From the NCBI GenBank assembly GCA_944325505.1, contig CALVAJ010000008.1, positions 1-64,000 of the forward strand: a DNA stretch of 64,000 nt. Direction: 5' to 3'. The position numbers and the translations under genes are program-made. The notes under the pieces are model-generated. The model made no database searches. It saw only the letters and a list, made by a program, of their open reading frames with translations, and was not told where the DNA came from. The first letter of the stretch is position 1; each line of letters begins with the position of its first letter. This document shows positions 35,601 to 45,110 of this stretch, piece after piece. This DNA comes from an uncultured Bacteroidales bacterium. GTDB lineage: Bacteria > Bacteroidota > Bacteroidia > Bacteroidales > UBA932.

Positions 35601-35856
35601 GACTTCTTGAATAGGAGAATTTATGTTGAACTAAATATTTGATACATAATTTTAACCTGAAACAGGGTGATCTTGCACTCCTGTCTGTCCCTGCAAGTCA
35701 GCCGGAAACAAGAAAACCTTCCTATAAGACAAGCAAAAACAGGAACTGGTATCCCATAAGTTTAACTTAAAACATAGAAAGGCGTATCACTTTCCTGAAA
35801 ACGGCAGTATGAAGTCTGCCGGAACTGAATTCTATAACATCATAAAAAGTACGTTT

Positions 35857-36069
35857 ATGAAAACACTATCTATTGAACAAATGGAGTCTATTAATTGTGG
35901 GTCGGATTGTGCACAAAATGTTTTGTTTGCAGCAATCGGTGTTGTCGGTATGATTGGTGCAATTGCAACTCTTGGTCCAGGTGCTGCCTTATTTTAGTCA
36001 ACAGTTGGCTTTATAGGTAGCGAATGGAGCACATTAGCTTCTATTGAGGGAATGATCAAAACTTGTTAG
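35857..36069 (+). pseudogene. Double-glycine-type bacteriocin-like peptide gene with in-frame TAG
   Basis: The frame starts MKTLSIEQMESINCGSDC, which fits the leader of Bacteroidota bacteriocin-like peptides (hydrophilic leader with LSxEQMExI and a GG-like pair, here CG). A Gly/Ala/Ile-rich core with helix-like GVVGMIGAIA follows. After 46 residues a TAG at 35995-35997 stops it. Directly after, with no change of frame, it continues 23 codons (STVGFIGSEWSTLASIEGMI then KTC) to a second TAG. Because the core would be normal length (about 70 residues) with a C-terminal Cys, I read the first TAG as a nonsense mutation. The export and immunity candidates follow at 36107 and 36395. An upstream ATG at 35809 would add 16 residues not typical of leaders. 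Confidence 0.65.
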
Positions 36070-36106
36070 CGAAACCTAACCTATGAGGCAATTTAGGGGA
36101 AAGACT

Positions 36107-36283
36107 ATGTTCCCTGCTCCGAAAAAATTAGTTATTGTATTATGCGGTGCTATTATTGGTTTACTCATATATATTATAATAAGGACGCAAGATAACACAT
36201 TTATTATAATGAGAATATGCGGTATTATCGGTCTTGTATGTGTATTTATAGCTTTTTTGATTAATAAAAAAACTAAGCAGTAA
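36107..36283 (+). CDS. Small two-helix membrane protein, candidate immunity protein
   Basis: A 58-residue product with two hydrophobic helices (LVIVLCGAIIGLLIYIII and MRICGIIGLVCVFIAFLI) separated by a short polar loop and a Lys-rich tail. I start it at ATG 36107, preceded by AGGGGAAAG, rather than at 36083. Size, topology and its place directly after the bacteriocin-like gene resemble bacteriocin immunity proteins, but I see no family signature, so the role is inference. Confidence 0.55.
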   Translation: MFPAPKKLVIVLCGAIIGLLIYIIIRTQDNTFIIMRICGIIGLVCVFIAFLINKKTKQ

Positions 36284-36301
36284 TAGTGCACTATATCTAC
36301 T

Positions 36302-36342
36302 TCTTGCCGTGCATGCAATCTAAATATTATTGTACGGCAAGA
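36302..36342 (+). terminator. Intrinsic terminator after the two-helix gene
   Basis: TCTTGCCGTGCA and TGTACGGCAAGA pair (one G-U) around a 17-base AT-rich loop, followed by CTTATTTA. Confidence 0.6.
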
Positions 36343-36394
36343 CTTATTTACAAATGATCCTACCTGATATCCAAATTATGGAGAAAGACGAAAA

Positions 36395-37540
36395 ATGATA
36401 AAATCATATGTAAAAGTAAATAATTTTTCTTTATTGATAATATTTATAACACTACTAATTGTCTTTACCTGGCTCCAGCAGGAATATGTCGCCATACCCC
36501 AGCTGACGAACATGCCGGTGGTGGATGATGCCGTGAAAGGCAGGCTGATAGAAAATTTCTACAAATACAGGTGGGTGGGATTCCTTACAGCCCCTTTAAT
36601 ACTGCTTCTGAGAATAACGCTGACCACACTCTGTCTCTTTATCGGAGGCTTTCTCGACGAGGCCATGCCGAAGCAGAACTTCAGGCAGTGGTGGAACGTG
36701 GTGCTGGTCTCCATGATATTCCTTGCGGTATATTCCTGGGAGATTGCACTCGTTTCAGTGGTATGCGCTCCGGTTTTCTTCTGGATAATCTACAGGGACA
36801 ACAAGAGGATAATCCGGCAGCAGACGGAAGTCATGGGCAGCTATGCAGTGACAGAAAGCAATTTCATCAGCACGATAACAGGAATCGCCACCATAAAGAA
36901 CTTCGGGCGGCAGGACATATTCGGGAAACTGAACAGGATGCTGTACTCCATATTCCAGGACAGGGTGTTTTCTTTAGGGAAGACACAGATCAGGATCGGG
37001 GTGCTGTCAGGCATCGCAAGCGTTCTGATCATGACAGGGCTTGTCGCATACGGCGCCATGTCGGTATTCCATGGCCGGATGACCACAGGGGAACTGATGG
37101 CTGTCCTCGGAATCACAGGCTCGCTCTTTCCCGCCGTAGCCTCCCTTGCCCTGGTCGCCATTCCCGTAAACGAGGCGAAAGTGGCATTCGACCGCATGTT
37201 CGAAATCATAGGTGCCGGAGAGGATACTGATGAGAGCCGTGAGGCTCCGGTCCTGCATGATGTCAAAAAACTCTGTATAGAGAATCTCTCTTTCCGGTTC
37301 ACCGGCAGGAAACTGCTGCTGGAGGATGTGGACAGGGAGACGGAGAGATTCGTATGCAATATCCTCGATACCCTCAGAAACCTGTTCATAACGGTGTTCG
37401 TGACACACCGGCTCGAGACCGCAAAGAAGCTTGCCGACAGGATATATGTTATAAGCGGAGGAAGAGTGCAAGCCTCGGGCACGCATGAACAACTGATGGC
37501 GACAGACAATTTCTACAGTGAATACTGGAAGCAGTTGTGA
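36395..37540 (+). pseudogene. Mosaic ABC exporter lacking its ATPase core
   Basis: One 381-codon frame joins three unrelated pieces. Residues 1 to about 104 look like part of a different integral membrane protein. Residues about 105-272 are the transmembrane domain of a peptidase-containing ABC exporter of the Bacteroidota peptide-secretion type (TESNFISTITGIATIKNFGR; NEAKVAFDRMFEII). Residues about 295-381 are ends of the nucleotide-binding domain. The text jumps from LLLEDVD to RETERFVCNIL, so Walker A, Q-loop, signature and Walker B are missing while the H-loop VTHRLETAKKLADRIYVI remains. The C39 peptidase domain is also absent. It cannot hydrolyse ATP as written. The first 75 bp are notably AT-richer than the rest. 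The six-codon frame 36378-36398 overlaps its ATG. Most likely a relic shaped by in-frame deletions. Confidence 0.8.
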
Positions 37541-37594
37541 AAGTCTGCATAAAACTTTCAGAAACAATATTCACCCAAAAAACATTATCAGACA

Positions 37595-38020
37595 ATGAAA
37601 AGATTCATTTTCGCTGCCCTTGTCGCAGCCGGATGCCTCTGGGGCATCAGCGTCTCCGCACAGGAACCGCAGGACGAGTACAAGAAGGAACTTAGGGTCT
37701 ATCTGGAGACCAGCGGATCCCTGGCATCCTTTGACGGGATGATAGACCAGGTGTTCGCCATGATGGCAGGAAACCTTTCGGAGGAGGCCAAGGCCGACCT
37801 GAAGACACAGGCCGTCGAGAAGCTCATCTTCTACTACACGCCGATCTACAAGGAAAGCATTTCGCTTGACGACCTAAAGGAAATCAACAGGTTCTACCAG
37901 ACACCGGCAGGGAAACGGATAGCGGAGGCCCAGCCGGTCATCACGACAAAGGCGACATCTGTCGGGCAGCAGTGGGGCATGTGGCTGCAGGGGGCGGTCC
38001 AGGCAGCGGCGTCGAAATAG
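37595..38020 (+). CDS. DUF2059 exported protein
   Basis: A 141-residue protein with signal peptide MKRFIFAALVAAGCLWGISV then SAQ and a helical DUF2059 domain (about 40-130) marked by YYTPIYKESISLDDLKEINR and FYQTPAGKRIAEAQPVI. This periplasmic family is found in many Gram-negatives; function is unknown. It is six bases from the chimera at 38027, so possibly cotranscribed. It looks intact unlike its neighbours. Confidence 0.85.
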   Translation: MKRFIFAALVAAGCLWGISVSAQEPQDEYKKELRVYLETSGSLASFDGMIDQVFAMMAGNLSEEAKADLKTQAVEKLIFYYTPIYKESISLDDLKEINRFYQTPAGKRIAEAQPVITTKATSVGQQWGMWLQGAVQAAASK

Positions 38021-38026
38021 GAGTAC

Positions 38027-38458
38027 ATGGACAGTTACCGCATATTCCAGGAAGCGCTGTCCTCCATAAGGCAGAACAAGGCACGCTCTGCGCTGTCAGG
38101 ATTCGGTGTCGCATGGGGTATCTTCATCCTGACAGTGCTTCTTGGTGTCGGTGGCGGTATCGGACTTTACATTACCCCGGCAGAAATGGGAGGATACAAG
38201 ACAAGATACCAGGTCCCTATATTCGCTGAAATCAAATACAGTTTCCTGGACTGGATCGTCAGCCCGTTCGTGGACCTGAAGGCAGGCGGATTCTATGACT
38301 ACACTCTCGGAGGAACCGGGTATGTCATCAGACCGTCTGTCGGAGTGGACATCTGGAGATTCTCCATAAGTGCCGGATGGGATCACAACAGGTTCAGATG
38401 GGATATAGGAAGATTCGGTAACCCAGGATGGCATATCGGGGTGTCCTATAATTTCTGA
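38027..38458 (+). pseudogene. Chimera: MacB-type permease N-terminus joined to outer-membrane barrel C-terminus
   Basis: The first 45 or so residues (MDSYRIFQEALSSIRQNKAR, then FGVAWGIFILTVLLGVGGGI) match the N-terminus of MacB/FtsX-type ABC transporter permeases, which continue for about 350 more residues. After a short junction the frame changes character to beta-strands of a small outer-membrane barrel (VPIFAEIKYSFLDWIVSPFV, GYVIRPSVGVDIWRFSISAG) ending WHIGVSYNF with a C-terminal Phe. The two halves belong in different membranes, so a functional product is unlikely. I infer an in-frame deletion that removed the intervening genes. It follows DUF2059 by six bases. Confidence 0.75.
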
Positions 38459-38585
38459 ATTCAATGAAAAACAAGATTGCGTGCCCTTCGCTCGGGACGA
38501 CAAAACATAAATTTTTGTAATTTCGTCCCCGGTGATCATCGTATTGCCAGAAAGAACAATAAGCCAAACTTAAAATCGAACCACC

Positions 38586-39101
38586 ATGAAAAGAATCGCA
38601 TCTGTAATCCTTGCCGTGCTGTCTGTTGCCTGCATGCAGGTCTTTGCGCAGAATACGGAAGACTGGGGAACATTTGAACTTGAAGCTGCGATAAGCCATT
38701 CCCAGGGGACGTTCAGCCCCGGATTCAACGGCAGGCTGTCCGTAGGATACATCGTGCCTTCCGGGAAAGCCGGAGTATATTTGGACTGGGGAAGCGGCAG
38801 CGGGAATATTTCAGAGGCGGCCCATACTGTCCTGGTTTCAGGAGGACTGCCATGCTATACGGGTGAGCGGTTTTCAGTCGTTCCTAAAGTCGGGCTTGGC
38901 ATGGGGACGGCGGAGAACGGCACCGGAGACAGGAAATACTATTTTGCCGCAGCCCTGTCGGCTACATTGAGATATTATGTCTCCAACAGTTTCTACTGCG
39001 GTTTCGATGCCAGATTTGTAGGGCTGAACTCGTCCGTAGGGAAACAGGACAGGTTCATGTATAACCCCGAATTCGGAATATGCGTCGGGGTTGTCCTGTA
39101 G
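38586..39101 (+). CDS. Small outer-membrane beta-barrel-like protein, island copy B
   Basis: A 171-residue exported protein closely similar to the gene at 35085 (shared strands NGRLSVGYIVPSGKAGVYLD and FSVVPKVGLGMGTAENG, and the end NPEFGICVGVVL). Signal peptide MKRIASVILAVLSVACMQVF then AQ. DNA similarity continues about 25-30 bp past both stop codons, so this is a segmental duplication. It marks the downstream edge of the island. Function unknown. Confidence 0.78.
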   Translation: MKRIASVILAVLSVACMQVFAQNTEDWGTFELEAAISHSQGTFSPGFNGRLSVGYIVPSGKAGVYLDWGSGSGNISEAAHTVLVSGGLPCYTGERFSVVPKVGLGMGTAENGTGDRKYYFAAALSATLRYYVSNSFYCGFDARFVGLNSSVGKQDRFMYNPEFGICVGVVL

Positions 39102-39148
39102 AGAACCTCTTGAATAAGGGAATTTACTTTTGAGGTAAGTAAAAAAAA

Positions 39149-39237
39149 GACAGGCTCTGATGTACTCCGGAAACCCTCCCACTCCGTGGGGCCCTCCCTG
39201 TGCGGGCGCAACGTTTCCAATTACATCAGAGCCTGCC
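39149..39237 (-). terminator. Large stem-loop terminator of the beta-galactosidase gene
   Basis: Arms GACAGGCTCTGATGTA (39149-39164) and TACATCAGAGCCTGCC (39222-39237) pair along 15-16 bp around a 57-base loop containing further complementary GGAAAC/GTTTCC. On the minus strand eight T residues follow, so it ends the gene at 39255. Confidence 0.75.
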
Positions 39238-39254
39238 CTTTCGCTATAGTCAGG

Positions 39255-42383
<3,129 letters not shown>

Positions 42384-42447
42384 TTAAGCGGCATCTAAGA
42401 TAGGGAGAATTTTATAGAAAACATTCCGGTCTGTATTTTCTTTTTTA

Positions 42448-42455
42448 TATTTTTG
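42448..42455 (+). promoter_or_regulatory. Bacteroidota -7 promoter box for the SGNH-GH20 pair
   Basis: TATTTTTG fits TAnnTTTG, 59 bp ahead of the ATG at 42515, in the divergent gap with the beta-galactosidase gene. Confidence 0.45.
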
Positions 42456-42514
42456 TGCCGGAAAGATTGTCAGTATAAACGAGAAGCCTCTGTCAGGCTT
42501 AAAATAATATACGA

Positions 42515-43312
42515 ATGAAACATTTTCACAGTCTTGCGATGATGGCTGCGGCCATGCTTCCGGCAGTATGTTTTTCTCAGGAGAGGGCATCGGATTCTGC
42601 CGCTGCAGGGGAAATGGCTCGGGCCGTAATATTCATCGGGGACAGCATAACTTATGGCGCCGGGCTGCAGGACCCTGAAACGGAGGCCCCTCCCGTGCGG
42701 GCTGTGGAATTCATGTCGGATGAACTGCCGGACTGCAGGATCCTTTACTCGAACCAGGGGGTAAGCGGAAGTACGACAGCGGACTTCCTCCCGTCGGAAC
42801 ACAGGCTTTACGACAGTGTCGTGGAGGCGGCCGACAGACTCTCCCGGGAGACGGACGGGCCCGTGCTCTTTTCCATAATGCTCGGGACAAATGACAGTGC
42901 CGGGTCGGGCCCTTTCGGAAGTCCCGTTTCTCCGGAACGGTATGAAGCCAATATGTGCAGCATCATAGACAGCCTGCTGTCCCGTTATCCGGACAGCAGG
43001 GTTATCCTGCACTGTCCCATATGGTACAGTCCCAATACCCATAATGGCGCCGTGTACCTCGACTCCGGGCTCAAACGCCTCAAGAGCTACCGGCCAGTCA
43101 TCCGCCATATAGTGAAATCATATTCTGTCAGGTATCCGGGCAGAGTCTGTGCCGGCGACGTTAAGGGATTTCCGGTTTTCAAACGGAAAAGTCTTGAATA
43201 TCTGCAGCCGGAACAGGGATACAGCGGCATTTTCTACCTGCATCCGAACGTAAAAGGTGCGGCTGTGCTCGGCCGGCTTTGGGCGGAGGCGATTCTCGGG
43301 ATGCCCGAATAA
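42515..43312 (+). CDS. Exported SGNH/GDSL-type hydrolase
   Basis: A 265-residue protein with a signal peptide (MKHFHSLAMMAAAMLPAVCF) and the SGNH serine-esterase fold. Block I has Ser44 in IFIGDSITYG, block III IMLGTNDSAG, and block V FYLHPNVKGA with the catalytic His. Such enzymes in glycan loci usually remove O-acetyl or other ester groups, for example from sialic acid or plant sugars. Substrate is not evident. It is 39 bp ahead of the GH20 gene and probably in the same transcript. Confidence 0.88.
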   Translation: MKHFHSLAMMAAAMLPAVCFSQERASDSAAAGEMARAVIFIGDSITYGAGLQDPETEAPPVRAVEFMSDELPDCRILYSNQGVSGSTTADFLPSEHRLYDSVVEAADRLSRETDGPVLFSIMLGTNDSAGSGPFGSPVSPERYEANMCSIIDSLLSRYPDSRVILHCPIWYSPNTHNGAVYLDSGLKRLKSYRPVIRHIVKSYSVRYPGRVCAGDVKGFPVFKRKSLEYLQPEQGYSGIFYLHPNVKGAAVLGRLWAEAILGMPE

Positions 43313-43351
43313 GTCTGTATATATACATTATTACTGATAATCAATAATCAT

Positions 43352-45034
43352 ATGAAACTTTTGAAAACAATCTTAGTTCCTGCTGCCGCAATGGCTCTGT
43401 CCTGTGCTCAGCTCTCCGCTGTCAGCATTGTGCCGCAGCCGTCTGTAATCAAGGAAAACCGTTCCATCGTCCTGCTCCCTTCGGACAGGCTTTCGGTATA
43501 TGCCGGTGATGCCGTTCTAAAGCCGGTCGGGAAAGTCTGGGCTGAATCTCTGGAGAAAATCTATGAGCCGGGCAGGGAAAAACTCGCAACCGGTTTTGAA
43601 AGAATCGTGTCCGATACCGTCCTTCCTGAGGTGAAGCTTACGGGCAATGAGTCAAAGGCTGATGTCCGTCTGTACCTGGACCCGTCATTGGCCGTGGAAG
43701 AGTACGTCATGGAAGTCTCGCAGGATGGCGTATCCATCAAGGGCGGCACTGAAAAAGGCGTATGGTGGGGACTTCAGTCCCTCAGCCAGATACTGATCCA
43801 GGCAGCTTCGTCATCAAAGCCCGGAGAACCGCTGAGAACTTCCGGACTGTATATCCAGGACAAGCCCCATTTTGCATACAGGGGCGCAATGCTCGACTGC
43901 TGCCGTCATTTCTTTACAGTAGATGAGGTGAAAAGGTATATCGACATTCTGGCGGTACACAAGCTCAACACCCTGCACTGGCATCTAACCGATGACCAGG
44001 GCTGGAGAATCGAAATCGAGAAATATCCTCTTCTCACACAAACAGGGGCAGTGCGTAAGGAAACCAAGGTCGGCCATTACAACGATGCTTCTGCCGGGTA
44101 TGACGGCACTCCGTACGGGGAAGGCTGTTACTACACCCATAAGGATATAAAGGAAGTGCTTGAATATGCCTCCGCCCGCCAGATCACTGTCATTCCTGAA
44201 ATCGAGATGCCCGGCCATGCCGTTGCCGCTCTTGCAAGCTATCCATGGCTCGGCTGCACTGGCGGACCGTATGAGGTCAGGACCACATGGGGTATCAGTG
44301 ACGATGTGTTCTGCATAGGTAAGGAGAGCACTTTCGGATTCCTGGAGGATGTGCTTGACGAAGTGTGCGAACTGTTCCCGAGCGAGTATATCCATATCGG
44401 AGGCGACGAGTGCCCTGCGATCCGCTGGGAGAGTTGCCCTGACTGCCAGAAAAGGATGAAGGAAGAAGGGCTCGAAAACGAGCGCCAGCTTCAGGGATAC
44501 CTTCTCCACCGCATAGAGAAGTACCTGAATGCCAAAGGACGGAAGATCATCGGATGGGACGAGATACTTGAAGGCGGGGTGACCCCTACCGCTACGGTCA
44601 TGTCCTGGAGAGGTCCTAAGGGCGGCATCAATGCTGCAAAGCAGGGTAACGATGTGGTCATGACTCCAAACAACTACTTCTATCTGGATTACTACCAGAC
44701 CGCTGATCCTCAGGCCAGCGGCGAGCCTCTCGGTATCGGCGGATATGTCTCTCTTGAAAAGTGCTATTCGTTCGATCCGTACGACCAGCTCGATGAAAAT
44801 ACGAAAAAGCACATTAAAGGCATCCAGGCCAATACCTGGGCGGAGTATCTTAAGGTCTTTGACCATGTGCAGCATATGGACCTGCCTCGTTTCTCGGCCC
44901 TTGCAGAAGTCGCATGGAGCGAGAACAAGACAGACTATGACCAGTTCCTTTCCCGCGTAACGGCTTCAATGAAACCTGTCTACGAATACTTCGGCTTTAT
45001 CTATGCACCGTATGTATTTGAAGGGATAAAGTAA
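43352..45034 (+). CDS. Exported GH20 beta-N-acetylhexosaminidase
   Basis: Removes terminal beta-GlcNAc/GalNAc by substrate-assisted catalysis. The 560-residue protein starts with a signal peptide (MKLLKTILVPAAAMALSCAQ), has a GH20b-type N-terminal domain (about 25-150) and the GH20 barrel (HWHLTDDQGWRIEIEKYP, EIEMPGHAVAAL). The catalytic Asp352-Glu353 pair sits in IHIGGDECPAIRW. Length and motifs are complete. The hairpin at 45047 ends its transcript. Confidence 0.94.
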   Translation: MKLLKTILVPAAAMALSCAQLSAVSIVPQPSVIKENRSIVLLPSDRLSVYAGDAVLKPVGKVWAESLEKIYEPGREKLATGFERIVSDTVLPEVKLTGNESKADVRLYLDPSLAVEEYVMEVSQDGVSIKGGTEKGVWWGLQSLSQILIQAASSSKPGEPLRTSGLYIQDKPHFAYRGAMLDCCRHFFTVDEVKRYIDILAVHKLNTLHWHLTDDQGWRIEIEKYPLLTQTGAVRKETKVGHYNDASAGYDGTPYGEGCYYTHKDIKEVLEYASARQITVIPEIEMPGHAVAALASYPWLGCTGGPYEVRTTWGISDDVFCIGKESTFGFLEDVLDEVCELFPSEYIHIGGDECPAIRWESCPDCQKRMKEEGLENERQLQGYLLHRIEKYLNAKGRKIIGWDEILEGGVTPTATVMSWRGPKGGINAAKQGNDVVMTPNNYFYLDYYQTADPQASGEPLGIGGYVSLEKCYSFDPYDQLDENTKKHIKGIQANTWAEYLKVFDHVQHMDLPRFSALAEVAWSENKTDYDQFLSRVTASMKPVYEYFGFIYAPYVFEGIK

Positions 45035-45046
45035 TGATGCTGTAGA

Positions 45047-45110
45047 GGGTGGCTCAAAAGGGTAATTTCTGCGTTACGCTTGAAATTCCTCCTTTTGAGC
45101 CGCCCTTTTT
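45047..45110 (+). terminator. Inverted-repeat element, short copy, terminator of GH20
   Basis: GGGTGGCTCAAAAGG (45047-45061) pairs with CCTTTTGAGCCGCCC (45091-45105), followed by five T bases. The interior GGGTAATTTCTGCGTTACGC matches the rnfA element at 25082 apart from one base. On the minus strand it overlaps the last codons and stop of the AraC-type regulator. Confidence 0.75.

Noticed and set aside
35995..35997. TAG in the bacteriocin-like gene as a recoded amber codon (for example pyrrolysine).
   Set aside because: Other genes here, such as dnaB, rnfB and the SusD at 51269, use TAG as an ordinary stop, and no pyl genes are seen; nonsense mutation is simpler.
43985..44875. 296-codon minus-strand frame opposite GH20.
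   Set aside because: GH20 motifs and catalytic pair are intact on the plus strand; the antisense translation has no recognisable domain.
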